64,000 bases of DNA from Nonomuraea sp. SBT364 (GCF_001083785.1 NZ_LAVL01000016.1:35219-99218), one strand, 5' to 3'; shown: positions 24,496 through 33,336, numbered from the stretch's first letter. Translations and numbers: made by a program. The notes: generated by a model from the sequence alone, not told the origin.

Positions 24496-25649
24496 CGCGC
24501 CGGCACCGTGGCGGGCAGCGTGGCGGGTAGCGTGGCCGGCACTGTCGCCGGCAGCGTGGCCGTCACGCGGAATCCGTCGCTGCCGTCGAGCCGCACGTCG
24601 CCGCCGATGGCGTCGATGCGCTCGCGGAGGCCGTGCAGGCCGTTGCCGAGCCGGAGCCGGGGGCTGCCGCGCCCGTCGTCGACCGAGGTGAGCCTGACGA
24701 CCTGGTCCGGCGTGCTCTCGATCCGGATGCGCAGGGAGGTCGCGCCCGCGTGCCGGACGGTGTTGGTGATGATCTCCTGGACGACGCGGACGAGCGTCAG
24801 GGTCACCTCCTCGGAAGGGCGTACGGCGTCGTCGATCCACATGCCGATGTCGAGGCCGGGGATGTCGCGGACCACGGCGGCGAGGGATTCGCGCAGGTCG
24901 GGAGCGTCGGCGCGGAGCTGCCCCACGGTCGCGCGCACGTCGCGCAGCAGATTGCGCGCCACCCGGTCGGCGCGCTCGACGTGCCTGCGCGCGGCGGGGC
25001 CGTCGTGGTGGCGGGCGACCTCCAGCTCCAGGGTGAGCGCCGTGAGCTGGTGCCCCATGAGGTCGTGCAGCTCGCGGGCGATGCGCAGGCGTTCGTGGGC
25101 CCGGGCGGTGTCGGCCAGGATGACGCTCGCCGCGCGCAGTTCCAGATGCGCCTCCGCCAGTTCGCGGCGCATCCGCTGTTCGCGGATGATCGACAGCGAG
25201 CTGAGCAGCCCCGCCGTCTGGATCAGCAGGTACAGCAGCGTGTGCAGGGCGGTGCCCGAATGCGGGACGCCGCCGAGCGTCGCGGCCGCGGCGATGACGA
25301 CGCAGTTCAGCGCGATCACCACCGGGCCCGCCCACCGCGGCGCGACGTAGGCGCCCATGGACGCGGTGAAGACCAGCAGGATCGGCAGCCATCCGGCGTC
25401 GGGCGCGGTCAGCAGGGTCAGCCAGCCCAGCACCACCGATGCGCCGTAGCAGGCCCAGGCTGTCCTGGGCCGGTGATCCTCCCAGACGGCGGCGGCGAAC
25501 AGGGTGGCCAGCAGCGCCACGAACAGCGCCCCCCACACCGGCTGGGGCACGCGCGTCCCGCCCCAGCCGAGCAGCGTCGGCGTTCCCACCGCGATACACA
25601 CCAGAAGTACTGCCAGGCCCGCCCACGTGTCCGGCTCGATTCGCCGCAT
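24492..25649 (-). CDS. NarL-type sensor histidine kinase
   Basis: A 385-residue kinase: five to six membrane helices in the first ~155 residues, a linker, the HisKA_3 phosphoacceptor in RLRIARELHDLMGHQLTAL (His of ELHD), and a C-terminal HATPase domain (VQEIITNTVRHAGATSLRI N-box, VDDGRGS, GNGLHGLRERIDAIGG). No large extracellular sensor, so it probably detects membrane stress or a lipophilic compound. The last ~22 residues are a Thr-Leu/Val-Pro-Ala repeat encoded by five 12-bp units and are not part of the fold. Coupled to the response regulator through ATGA. Confidence 0.93.
   Translation of the reverse strand: MRRIEPDTWAGLAVLLVCIAVGTPTLLGWGGTRVPQPVWGALFVALLATLFAAAVWEDHRPRTAWACYGASVVLGWLTLLTAPDAGWLPILLVFTASMGAYVAPRWAGPVVIALNCVVIAAAATLGGVPHSGTALHTLLYLLIQTAGLLSSLSIIREQRMRRELAEAHLELRAASVILADTARAHERLRIARELHDLMGHQLTALTLELEVARHHDGPAARRHVERADRVARNLLRDVRATVGQLRADAPDLRESLAAVVRDIPGLDIGMWIDDAVRPSEEVTLTLVRVVQEIITNTVRHAGATSLRIRIESTPDQVVRLTSVDDGRGSPRLRLGNGLHGLRERIDAIGGDVRLDGSDGFRVTATLPATVPATLPATLPATVPAR
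24502..24561. repeat. Five tandem 12-bp repeats in the kinase 3' end
   Basis: Units at 24502, 24514, 24526, 24538 and 24550 are variants of GGCAGCGTGGCG. On the minus strand they encode alternating T-L-P-A and T-V-P-A, the low-complexity tail of the histidine kinase. The in-frame unit length means copy number can change without breaking the coupling to the response-regulator start. Confidence 0.85.
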
Positions 25650-25760
25650 ACCGCCACTGTAGTGGCCTTTCCCGTCGCGCCGGGGTGCCGAAAGTCATGG
25701 GTGCCGAAGCTGACCATCGGCACAGGCGCCGGCCGCCCGCGCCTTCCTAGGGTCGGCGGC

Positions 25761-26705
25761 ATGCCTGCGACACCACCGTCTGCCGCCGTCGAAGCGGAAC
25801 GACTGCACAAGCGCTACGGGCCCAAGGTCGCCGTGGAGGAGATCAGCCTGTCGGTCGCCACCGGGGAGATCTTCGGCATCCTGGGGCGCAACGGGGCCGG
25901 CAAGACGACCACGGTCGAGCTGATCGCCGGGATCCGCAAGCCCGACCGCGGCACCGTCCGCGTGCTGGGCCTGGACGTCCGGCGCGACCGGGCCCGGCTG
26001 CGCCAGGTCCTCGGCGTCCAGTTGCAGGACGCCACCCTGCACGCCGCGCTCACCGTCACCGAGCTGGTCCGCCTGTACGCGACCTTCTACCGCGACCCCG
26101 TGCCGGCCGGTGAGCTGATCGAGTCGGTCGGCCTGACCGCCTCCGCCCGCACCCGCTTCGAGAGCCTGTCCGGCGGCCAGCAGCAACGGCTGTCGATCGC
26201 GCTCGCCCTCGTCGGCCGGCCGCGGGTGGTGATCCTCGACGAGCTCACCACCGGGCTCGACCCCGAGGCGCGCCGTCAGATGTGGTCGACGGTCGAACGG
26301 CTGCGCGACTCAGGAGTGACCGTCCTGCTCGTCAGCCACGCCATGGAGGAGGTCGAGCGGCTGTGCGACCGGGTCGCCCTGCTCGACGCGGGGCGGGTCG
26401 TCGCCCTCGACTCGCCGGCCGGGCTCGTCAAGCGAGCCGGGTTCGCCCAGCGGATCACCTTCCGCGCGGCCTCGCCCGTACCCGGCGGGCTGCTGGAAGG
26501 GCTCGCCGGGGTGGACCGGGTACGCGCCGACGGCGACCGGGTCGTCGTCGAGGGCCGAGGCGACCTGCTCCAGGCCGTCAGCGTCGCACTCGTCCGCGCC
26601 GGGGTCGTGGCCACCGAGACCCGCGGCGAGCAGGCCGGTCTGGACGACGCGTTCGTCGCCCTGACCGGGCACCGGCTCGACACCGAGGAGGAGAAGATCC
26701 GTTGA
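25761..26705 (+). CDS. ABC exporter ATP-binding protein (DrrA-like)
   Basis: A 314-residue ATPase: Walker A GRNGAGKTTT, Q-loop VLGVQLQDATLH, signature LSGGQQQRLSIA, Walker B VVILDELTTGLD (ELT where EPT is usual) and switch His in LLVSHAMEEVERL. A C-terminal domain (about 230-314) of the kind found in drug/antibiotic exporters follows. It energises the permease encoded immediately downstream. ATG at 25761 lies 111 bases from the divergent histidine kinase start, so the gap should contain both promoters and the response-regulator site. The product ends EEEKIR with TTGA linking it to the permease. Confidence 0.93.
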   Translation: MPATPPSAAVEAERLHKRYGPKVAVEEISLSVATGEIFGILGRNGAGKTTTVELIAGIRKPDRGTVRVLGLDVRRDRARLRQVLGVQLQDATLHAALTVTELVRLYATFYRDPVPAGELIESVGLTASARTRFESLSGGQQQRLSIALALVGRPRVVILDELTTGLDPEARRQMWSTVERLRDSGVTVLLVSHAMEEVERLCDRVALLDAGRVVALDSPAGLVKRAGFAQRITFRAASPVPGGLLEGLAGVDRVRADGDRVVVEGRGDLLQAVSVALVRAGVVATETRGEQAGLDDAFVALTGHRLDTEEEKIR

Positions 26706-27466
26706 CCGACGTCACCGTGCACCGCCCGGGCCCGCGTGCCTTCGCCGAACTGCTGATCTGCGAGCTCAAGTCCGTGGCCCGCGACACCGCCGGGCTGATC
26801 GTGCCGATCGGCCTGCCCATGCTCATCCTGGTGATGAACGCCTCGGCCGCCGGCCGGGAGCCCGTCGCGCACGGGCGCACCGCGCTCGACGTCTTCGTGC
26901 TGCCCCTGGTGTTCACGATGGTCGTGGCCACGACCGGCATCGTCAACATGCCGAGCTTCCTGGCCTACTACCGCCGCAGTGGCATCCTGCGCCGCCTCGG
27001 CGTGACACCGGTCTCGCCGGTGATGGTCCTGGTCGCCCAGGCCGTGGTCGGGGCGCTGCAGATCGCCGTGGGCATCGCGGCCGCCTGGATCCTGGCCGTG
27101 CTGGCGTTCGGGGCCAACCCGCCCGTGCGCGCCGGCGCGGCGATCGGCGTGCTGGCGCTGACCGTGGCCGCCATGTACGCCGTCGGGCTGATCGTCGCGG
27201 CGCTGTCACCCACCCCGAACTCGTCGGTGGCGATCGGCCTGACCGTCTTCTTCCTCCTGGGGGCCACCGGCGGCATGTTCGGCGGGCGTGACAGCCTGCC
27301 GGAGGCGATCGCCACGGTCGGGCAGTGGCTGCCGTTCGGCGCGGGGACCGAGGCCCTGTCCGCCGCCTGGATGGGCGCTCCCGTCGAGGCCGCCCCTCTG
27401 ATCGGTCTCGCGGCCGCCGCGGTCTGCGGAACGGTCGTGGCGGCGCTGTTCTTCCGCTGGGACTAG
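26702..27466 (+). CDS. ABC-2 type exporter permease
   Basis: A 254-residue membrane protein with six predicted helices and the ABC-2 layout: TM1 at LIVPIGLPMLILVMN, TM2 at LDVFVLPLVFTMVVATTG, the conserved YYRRSGILRRLGVTPVSP cytoplasmic segment and later GLTVFFLLGATGGMFGGRDSLPE. It forms the channel with the upstream ATPase, likely for drug or lipid export under control of the divergent two-component system. Start is TTG at 26702, overlapping the ATPase stop as TTGA, with GGAGGAGAAG upstream. A hairpin terminator follows the stop. Confidence 0.9.
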   Translation: MTDVTVHRPGPRAFAELLICELKSVARDTAGLIVPIGLPMLILVMNASAAGREPVAHGRTALDVFVLPLVFTMVVATTGIVNMPSFLAYYRRSGILRRLGVTPVSPVMVLVAQAVVGALQIAVGIAAAWILAVLAFGANPPVRAGAAIGVLALTVAAMYAVGLIVAALSPTPNSSVAIGLTVFFLLGATGGMFGGRDSLPEAIATVGQWLPFGAGTEALSAAWMGAPVEAAPLIGLAAAAVCGTVVAALFFRWD

Positions 27467-27479
27467 CGGGGCCCGGCCG

Positions 27480-27508
27480 CCGGCTCGGCCTCCGTCTGGC
27501 CGAGCCGG
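27480..27508 (+). terminator. Hairpin terminator after ABC exporter operon
   Basis: CCGGCTCGGCC (27480-27490) and GGCCGAGCCGG (27498-27508) form a perfect 11-bp stem with a 7-base loop, 14 bases past the permease stop. No U-run follows. It separates the exporter operon from the sugar-transport promoter at 27540. Confidence 0.75.
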
Positions 27509-27529
27509 GTCCCCTCGCAGCCGTATATA

Positions 27530-27575
27530 TGATGAGCTCTTGACAAATTATCGCTAGCTCGCATCATTATTGTCC
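27530..27575 (+). promoter_or_regulatory. Promoter/operator of sugar permease genes, shared block copy A
   Basis: AT-rich island in GC-rich surroundings. It begins with a consensus -35 (TTGACA, 27540-27545) and ends with CATCATTATT (27562-27571), which probably contains the -10. The same arrangement recurs at 33236: 25 of 32 bases match, with the outer ten at each side identical. GAGCT (27534-27538) and AGCTC (27556-27560) form an inverted repeat around the -35 element, a candidate repressor site, plausibly for the ROK protein at 36312. Confidence 0.7.
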
Positions 27576-27624
27576 GATAGCCGGCCGTGGAACGCCGGTA
27601 GGTGGCTGTCGACAAGGAGCGGGC

Positions 27625-28575
27625 ATGCACGCGGTGGGAACACGACTCGATGCCGGGACCGGCCGGCGTCCGGGGCTTCTCGGCCGCGGCGGCGGCCCGC
27701 GCCGGCGGAGGGACGACCGGCTGGTCGGATGGCTGTTCCTGCTGCCGGTGATCGTCGGCTTCCTGATCTTCTACGCCTATCCCACCGTCCGGGGCGTGTG
27801 GTACTCGTTCACCGACTACAGCCTGCTCAACGACCCGGCGTACGTGGGCGCCGACAACTACCGGCAGCTCGTCAGCGACGACCAGTTCTGGAACGCGCTG
27901 AAGGTCACCGGCTACTACGTGGTCGTGAACATCGTCTCCCAGACCGTGCTCGCCCTGGGACTGGCGGCGTTGATGCACCGGCTGACCCGGTCGGTCGTGC
28001 TGCGGGCGACGCTGCTGGTCCCCTGGCTGGTGCCGAACGTGACGATCGGCCTGCTGTGGGCCTGGATGCTGGACCCCGATCTCGGGTTCGTCAACCACCT
28101 GCTCGGCCTGGCCGGGCTCGACGCGACGTTGTCGTTCAACTCCCCGGCCTGGGCGATGCCCCTGGTGGCCCTGGTCAACAGCTGGGCCTACACCGGCTAC
28201 ACCGCGCTGCTGCTCTACGCCGGGATGCTGCAGATCCCGCCGCATCTCTACGAGGGCGCGGCCATCGACGGCGCGGGCGAGGTGCGGATGTTCCGGTCGA
28301 TCACGCTGCCGCTCCTGCGGCCGATCCTGGCGCTGGTGCTGGTGGTGTCGCTGATCGGCTCGTTCCAGATCTTCGACACGGTCGCGGTCGTGTACGGCGG
28401 CAAGGCGCCCATCCCGGAGACCCGCGTCATCTACTACTACATCTACCAGCAGGCCTTCACCTACTTCCACATGGGATACGCCTCCGCCGTGGCGATGGTC
28501 CTCGTGGTCATCCTCGGCGTGCTGACCGCCGTGCAGATGCGGATGCTGCGCGCCTCGCGCTCGGACCTGGGCTAA
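27625..28575 (+). CDS. Sugar ABC transporter permease (MalF/UgpA type)
   Basis: A 316-residue inner-membrane protein with six helices. The first begins LVGWLFLLPVIVGFLIFYAY, and the conserved cytoplasmic EAA loop is GAAIDGAGEVRMFRSITLPLL. This is the CUT1 sugar-uptake layout, with the second permease 11 bases downstream. The Arg/Gly-rich N-terminal ~30 residues are poorly conserved; RBS AAGGAGCGGGC precedes the ATG. No ATPase gene occurs in the locus, so a shared MsiK-like ATPase elsewhere is expected. The substrate is probably an alpha-galactoside or related oligosaccharide, inferred from the GH36 gene under the same promoter motif. Confidence 0.92.
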   Translation: MHAVGTRLDAGTGRRPGLLGRGGGPRRRRDDRLVGWLFLLPVIVGFLIFYAYPTVRGVWYSFTDYSLLNDPAYVGADNYRQLVSDDQFWNALKVTGYYVVVNIVSQTVLALGLAALMHRLTRSVVLRATLLVPWLVPNVTIGLLWAWMLDPDLGFVNHLLGLAGLDATLSFNSPAWAMPLVALVNSWAYTGYTALLLYAGMLQIPPHLYEGAAIDGAGEVRMFRSITLPLLRPILALVLVVSLIGSFQIFDTVAVVYGGKAPIPETRVIYYYIYQQAFTYFHMGYASAVAMVLVVILGVLTAVQMRMLRASRSDLG

Positions 28576-28586
28576 GGAGTCTTCGG

Positions 28587-29468
28587 ATGTTCTCCGGCAT
28601 CAAGATCGGCAGAGGCGTCACCTGGTTCGCCCTGGCCGCCGCGGTCGTGCTCACCGTGTTCCCCTTCTACTGGATGGTCCGTACGGCCCTCACGCCCGCG
28701 GCCGACCTCTACACCGACTCGACGGCGCTGTGGCCGCAGAACCCCACGCTGATCAACTTCGCCCGGATCCTGGGCCTGGTCAGCGCCGAAGAGGCCAGAG
28801 CCGCGGGCGGGTCTGGCGCGCACATCGACTTCCTGCTCTACACGACGAACTCGCTCGTCTACAGCGGCCTGATCGCCGTCGTGCAGACCTTCTGCTGCGC
28901 CATGGCCGGCTACGCCTTCGCCCGGCTGCGGTTCCCCGGCAGGGACCTGGCCTTCGCCGTCATCGTCGCCGCGCTGATGGTGCCGCCGATCTTCACGCTC
29001 CTGCCGAACTTCGTCCTGGTCAAGCAGCTCGGCATCCTGAACACCATCCCGGGCCTGGTCCTGCCCAGCCTGCTGATGACGCCGTTCGCGGTGTTCTTCC
29101 TGCGCCAGTTCTTCCTGTCCATCCCCAGGGACGTGGAGGAGGCGGCGACGCTCGAGGGCATCAGCCGGTGGGGGATGTTCTGGCGGATCGTGCTCCCCAT
29201 GAGCCGGGGGCCGCTGATCACGATCGGGCTCACCACCGTCGTGTGGAGCTGGAAGGACTACCTGTGGCCGCTGCTGGTGGGGAAGGGGGAGAGCACCCGG
29301 GTCCTCACCGTCGGCCTGGGCGTGTTCCTCCAGCAGTCCCCGAACCGGGCGCCGGACTGGACCGGGCTCATGGCCGGCTCGGTGCTGTCCATCCTGCCGG
29401 TGCTGCTCCTGCTCGTCTTCCTCGGCAAGCGGCTGGTGCAGTCGATGAACTTCTCCGGCATGAAGTGA
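28587..29468 (+). CDS. Sugar ABC transporter permease (MalG/UgpE type)
   Basis: A 293-residue CUT1 permease with six helices (first at FALAAAVVLTVFPFYWMV) and the EAA loop EEAATLEGISRWGMFWRIVLP. Partner of the preceding permease, with AAGGAGT before the ATG. An insertion around residues 60-85 (VSAEEARAAGGSGAHIDF) makes the first periplasmic loop slightly longer than usual. The operon stops here at a strong bidirectional hairpin; the binding-protein gene that normally accompanies these permeases lies 3.9 kb away beyond two opposite-strand genes, so the transporter operon has been split. Confidence 0.92.
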   Translation: MFSGIKIGRGVTWFALAAAVVLTVFPFYWMVRTALTPAADLYTDSTALWPQNPTLINFARILGLVSAEEARAAGGSGAHIDFLLYTTNSLVYSGLIAVVQTFCCAMAGYAFARLRFPGRDLAFAVIVAALMVPPIFTLLPNFVLVKQLGILNTIPGLVLPSLLMTPFAVFFLRQFFLSIPRDVEEAATLEGISRWGMFWRIVLPMSRGPLITIGLTTVVWSWKDYLWPLLVGKGESTRVLTVGLGVFLQQSPNRAPDWTGLMAGSVLSILPVLLLLVFLGKRLVQSMNFSGMK

Positions 29469-29517
29469 CGCCGGCGATCGGCGACCCCGGACCGGTGACC
29501 GGCCCGGGGCGCCGGCG
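29469..29517. terminator. Strong bidirectional terminator between convergent genes
   Basis: A near-perfect hairpin: outer CGCCGGCG at 29469-29476 and 29510-29517, inner CCCCGG/CCGGGG (29485-29490, 29504-29509) and CCGGT/ACCGG (29492-29496, 29498-29502). It sits exactly between the permease stop (29468) and the stop of the opposing DUF4832 gene (29522) and would serve both. Confidence 0.8.
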
Positions 29518-29521
29518 GGTG

Positions 29522-31741
29522 TCAGCCCGCCGTGATGCCGATCCTGTCGATGTCGGGGGCCCAGGCGGCGGGGTTGGCGATGGTGATGGTGTTGGCGCCG
29601 GCGGTGAGGGTGACGTTCAGGGTGCGGACGCCGACGGTGCCCCAGTCGGCGGTGGCGGGGAAGGTGACGGTGGTCGCGGTGCCGTTGTTGACCTTGACGG
29701 TGGCCGAGCGGGGTTCGGCCGACAGGTAGGAGATGGTGAGGGTGTGGGATCCGGTGGTGGCGGCGTGGACCTGGTTGACGATGAGGGTCGCGCCGTTGCC
29801 GAGGTAGCCGACCTTGGCCCCGCCCGAGCAGGCCGGGCAGGAGGCGACGACGGCGCCGCCGGTCAGCGTGTTGACCGGGCTCTCCGCTTCGAGCGTGGCG
29901 GACTTCGTGGTGACGGTGAGGGGTGAGGAGGCGGCCGAGGAGTTGCCCGCGGCGTCGAGCGCCTTGACCGTGTAGGTGTAGGAGGTGGCGGGCGTCAGGC
30001 CCGTGTCGGTGTACGTGAGCGCGCCGGTCGTGCCCACCGGGGCGCCGTCGCGCAGCACCCGGTAGCCGGTGACCGCGACGTTGTCTGCCGAGGCGTTCCA
30101 CGCCAGGGCGGCCGACGTGGCGGTGGACGACGGCGAGGTCAGCCCCGTGGGCACGCTCGGCGCGACCTGGTCACCGCCCGGGCCGACGGTCATGGCGCCG
30201 AGCCCGAGCCACCCGTCGGCGTTCTGGGTGGCGTTGGCGAACCGCAGCTTCTTGGCGTTGGCGCTGACGGCCTCCAGCGGGTTCTTCACCCGCATGACGA
30301 GCTGGTACGCGCCCCCGGCCACCCCGGACAGGTCGACGGTGGTCGCGAAGTACTGCGGGTAGCCGTGGTCGAGATAGACGGGGTCGGAGCCCGTACCCCA
30401 CTCGGGGAAGGCCCTGATCCTGCGGGGCATCACCGTGCGCAGATCCCAGGGGGTGTCCCAGGTCTTGACCACGCCGCCGGAGCCGTTCTTCAGGCCCAGC
30501 GTCACCGTCCACGGGTAGTAGAACGGGGCCACGCCGTCGTTGCTGATCTGGACGCCGATCTTCGCGGAGCCGGTCGCGGCGTTCGCGTAGTAGGCGTTGG
30601 TGACGCTGAGGTTGTAGCCCATGAGCCGCACCGCGGCCGCGACCTTCGGATCGGCCGGGTTGTAGCCGGAGCTCCGCTCGTTGATCTTCCAGGTGGCGTG
30701 CTCCAGCTCGATGCACGCCTTCATGTCGTCCACCTGGCCCGAGCCGCCGGGCCAGAAGGAGAAGGCCTGCGACTGGATCTCGGGCCGCACCTCACCGCCC
30801 ATCGAGTCGGTGATCCACTTGTTCTCCACGCCGTGTTCGAGCGCCCGCTGGAGCTGGGCGTATCCCGCGCCGCCGAGCGATCGGGGCAGGGTCACCCCGG
30901 CGAGCGGGCTGCCCTCGCGGTAGCAGAACGAGTCGTCGTGGTAGCCGATGCGCAGGTTCGCGGCCGCCGGTCCGCCGGAGCCCGGGTACCGGACCTCCAG
31001 CTTGGTGCTGTCGAAGGCGTCGTCGTACGCCTGCAGGATCTGCGTTCCGTGGGCGTCGGTCGGCATGTAGTCCGGGTAGCCGTCGCCGGTGTCGGAGTCG
31101 TACGGCCAGGTGTGCCATTCGCCCCAGAGGCCGACGAGGCCGACGTGGATGAAGCCGATCCTGGGGTCGCCGTCGTAGCGGGCGCCGAACGCGGCGATGA
31201 AGTTCCGCAGCGCGGTGAGCAGGTAGGCGTTGTCGTAGTCGGGGCTGGTGGTGCCCCAGTAGGCGTTGGTCCGGTAGCTGACGTGACCGTCGAAGCAGCG
31301 CGGGATGGCGTTGGCCGGATGGCTGCCGCTGCCGCCCGGATATTCCAGGTAGAACCGCAGCGCGACCTGGTTGCCGTAGGACGCGCTCTCGGCGAGCGCG
31401 CTGTCGACCTGCGACCAGTCGTACGAGCCGCAGTCCGCCGCGTTCGTCATGACTTCGGAGAGCCCGAAGTACGTCCACGTCAGCGCGTGGGGATAGCCCT
31501 GGTTCTGGTCGCCGCCCGGGCTGTAGAAGCGGGCGAACCCCTTGAGCGGGTTGTCCACCGGGCCGTCGGCGGGGGCGAGCGGATGGACGGTCAGGGACGG
31601 GTCGGGAGCCTGGGGGACCGCCGGTCGCGGCGGCGGGCCCTGCGGGGCCGCCGCCGCGGGCGCCACCGGCGCCGGCGTCAGCAGCACCCCGGCGGCGAGG
31701 GCGACGGCGGCACGTAAGGATCGCGCCAGGAGAGGATGCAT
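29522..31741 (-). CDS. Secreted DUF4832/DUF4874-type protein with FN3 and CBM-like domains
   Basis: A 739-residue exported protein. Signal peptide 1-33 (LRAAVALAAGVLLTPAPVAP). Residues ~50-520 form a DUF4874 plus DUF4832 module that looks like a TIM-barrel glycosidase with a beta domain: NPLKGFARFYSPGG, ALRFYLEYPGG, LVGLWGEWHTWPYDS, RIGYHDDSF. A fibronectin type III domain (~528-612, PTGLTSPSSTATSAALAW) and a C-terminal CBM6/35-like domain (~615-737) follow. No activity is established for this family; its setting beside a sugar transporter and GH36 suggests extracellular glycan cleavage, with the Glu of WGEW a candidate catalytic residue. It is a larger paralogue of the next gene. Confidence 0.82.
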   Translation of the reverse strand: MHPLLARSLRAAVALAAGVLLTPAPVAPAAAAPQGPPPRPAVPQAPDPSLTVHPLAPADGPVDNPLKGFARFYSPGGDQNQGYPHALTWTYFGLSEVMTNAADCGSYDWSQVDSALAESASYGNQVALRFYLEYPGGSGSHPANAIPRCFDGHVSYRTNAYWGTTSPDYDNAYLLTALRNFIAAFGARYDGDPRIGFIHVGLVGLWGEWHTWPYDSDTGDGYPDYMPTDAHGTQILQAYDDAFDSTKLEVRYPGSGGPAAANLRIGYHDDSFCYREGSPLAGVTLPRSLGGAGYAQLQRALEHGVENKWITDSMGGEVRPEIQSQAFSFWPGGSGQVDDMKACIELEHATWKINERSSGYNPADPKVAAAVRLMGYNLSVTNAYYANAATGSAKIGVQISNDGVAPFYYPWTVTLGLKNGSGGVVKTWDTPWDLRTVMPRRIRAFPEWGTGSDPVYLDHGYPQYFATTVDLSGVAGGAYQLVMRVKNPLEAVSANAKKLRFANATQNADGWLGLGAMTVGPGGDQVAPSVPTGLTSPSSTATSAALAWNASADNVAVTGYRVLRDGAPVGTTGALTYTDTGLTPATSYTYTVKALDAAGNSSAASSPLTVTTKSATLEAESPVNTLTGGAVVASCPACSGGAKVGYLGNGATLIVNQVHAATTGSHTLTISYLSAEPRSATVKVNNGTATTVTFPATADWGTVGVRTLNVTLTAGANTITIANPAAWAPDIDRIGITAG

Positions 31742-31799
31742 GGGGTGATGACCTCCGGTGTTGGGATGGACGGGTCCCCCGAGGAGCGGACGGCCCGGG

Positions 31800-33191
31800 T
31801 CAGGAGACCCGGGTCCGGCCGAGTGTGAGCCAGCCGGTGACGGTGCCGTCCTGGCCGGCGTTGGCGAAGCGCAGCGGCATGCCGTTCCGCAGCGGGTTGG
31901 CGGCCCGCAGGACCAGCGTGTAGCCGCCCTCGCGCAGGCCGGCGGTGCGCAGGGGGGCGGCGAGCTCGACCGGCGCGCCCGGCATGATGCCGGTCAGCTT
32001 CCACGACGTCGTCCAGGTCCTGGCGATCCGGCCGTCGCGGCCGACGGCGGCCACCTGGAGCGGCCAGTCGTAGGCGAACGGGGCGACGCCGTCGTTCCGG
32101 ACGCGGAGGGCGAGGTCCAGGTGGTGGCGCCGGTGGCCGGTCCGCATCGCGGTGACCCGCAGCCGGTAGCCGAGCGACTTCGCGCCGGCCAGCGCGTTCT
32201 CGTAGGCGGCGCCCGTGTAGCCGGGGCTGAAGGCGTAGTGGTTGAGCAGCCAGGAGGCGTGGGTCTGGGTGACGCTCGCGGCGAAGTCCTTGTCCCCGTC
32301 GCCGGGGCAGTCCATCGGCGTGTTGAACAGGCAGCCCTGCAGTTCGGGCCGCAGCTCGCCGGCGACCGTGTCGGTCTTCCACTTGCCGGTGGCCCCGGCC
32401 TGCGCCATCAGGTCCATGAAGTGCCAGCCGGGCCCCGGCAGGGTGGAGTAGGCGAAGGAGTCGTCGTGGTAGCCCATGGTGTGCGCCTTGTTGTCGGCGC
32501 TGGGGTAGCGGACCATGAGCCTGGTCTCGTCGAAGGCCGCGTCGTAGGCGTTCAGCACCCGGAGCTGCCCGGCCTGTGACGCGAACCAGTTCTCAGTCCC
32601 CGGGTCCCCGTTGTGCGGCCAGGTGTGCCACTCGCCCCAGAAGCCCAGCAGGCCGAGCTGGACGAACCCCACCCGGGGGTCCCCGTCGTAGCGGTGGCCG
32701 AGCGCGGCGATGAACCGGTCGAGCGCGGCGGCCAGGTGCGGGTCGTCGTAGTCGGGCGACACGCTCCGCCCGTCGTTGCCGAAGTCGTCGTACGGGCGGG
32801 TCAGCAGGCCCTGATCGAGCAGGAACTGCGGAACCCCGCTGGGCTTGCCCGGATAGTCCAGGTAGAAGCGGAACGCCGCCTGGTGGCCCCGGGCGGCGAT
32901 CGCGTTCAGCTGTTCCTCCAGGGCCCGCCAGTCGAACCGGTGCGGACCGGTCATCACCGCGTTCAGCGGCAGGTAGAACCACTCCATCGAGTGCGGGAAC
33001 GTCGTATAGGCGCCCGCGTAGGGGATGAAGCCCGCCAGCGGATTGGCGTCCGGAGCCGCCGCGGCGGCCAGGGGCCGCCAGCCCGGTTCCGCGGCCGAGG
33101 CCGAGCTCGTGGCGGGCAGCGCCGCCGTGACCGCGGTCAGGACGGCGACCAGCGCCATCCGTGCGGGCCGGTTGATCGGGGAGTGGGCCAT
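31800..33191 (-). CDS. Secreted DUF4832-type protein, short paralogue
   Basis: A 463-residue exported protein: signal peptide 1-34 (MALVAVLTAVTAALPATSS) then the same module as the 29522-31741 protein, without FN3 or CBM. Shared blocks include NPLAGFIPYAGAYT, AFRFYLDYPGKPS, LLGFWGEWHTWPHNG, TMGYHDDSFAY and a final beta domain with VRNDGVAPFAYDWPL. An unknown glycoside-active enzyme is the best guess. ATG at 33191 is preceded by GGAGG at about six bases. It is divergent from the sugar-binding lipoprotein, so both can be switched from the same AT-rich region holding promoter block B. The 58-base gap to the larger paralogue suggests one transcript. Confidence 0.8.
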   Translation of the reverse strand: MAHSPINRPARMALVAVLTAVTAALPATSSASAAEPGWRPLAAAAAPDANPLAGFIPYAGAYTTFPHSMEWFYLPLNAVMTGPHRFDWRALEEQLNAIAARGHQAAFRFYLDYPGKPSGVPQFLLDQGLLTRPYDDFGNDGRSVSPDYDDPHLAAALDRFIAALGHRYDGDPRVGFVQLGLLGFWGEWHTWPHNGDPGTENWFASQAGQLRVLNAYDAAFDETRLMVRYPSADNKAHTMGYHDDSFAYSTLPGPGWHFMDLMAQAGATGKWKTDTVAGELRPELQGCLFNTPMDCPGDGDKDFAASVTQTHASWLLNHYAFSPGYTGAAYENALAGAKSLGYRLRVTAMRTGHRRHHLDLALRVRNDGVAPFAYDWPLQVAAVGRDGRIARTWTTSWKLTGIMPGAPVELAAPLRTAGLREGGYTLVLRAANPLRNGMPLRFANAGQDGTVTGWLTLGRTRVS

Positions 33192-33220
33192 CGAAGCCTC
33201 CACATGACGTGCGCCAAGGC

Positions 33221-33272
33221 ATTTATGAGCTAGCCTTGACAAATTTTCGATGAGCCACATCATTATTCGAGA
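33221..33272. promoter_or_regulatory. Divergent promoter region, shared block copy B
   Basis: TTGACAAATT (33236-33245) and CATCATTATT (33258-33267) repeat the block upstream of the permease operon with identical 12-base spacing between them. The preceding TATGAGCTAGCC resembles the flank of copy A. It lies between the short DUF4832 gene (minus) and the sugar-binding lipoprotein (plus); as drawn, the -35 points toward the lipoprotein gene. Co-regulation of transporter, binding protein and hydrolases is the natural reading. Confidence 0.7.
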
Positions 33273-33336
33273 GAGCGAACAAGGCAAGAGGGAACTTTTC
33301 CAGCCCTCGGCCCATCCCCCAGGAAGAGGCACCTCG

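Noticed and set aside
24502..24561. Possible CRISPR array
   Set aside because: Units are 12 bp with no spacers and are in-frame coding repeats.
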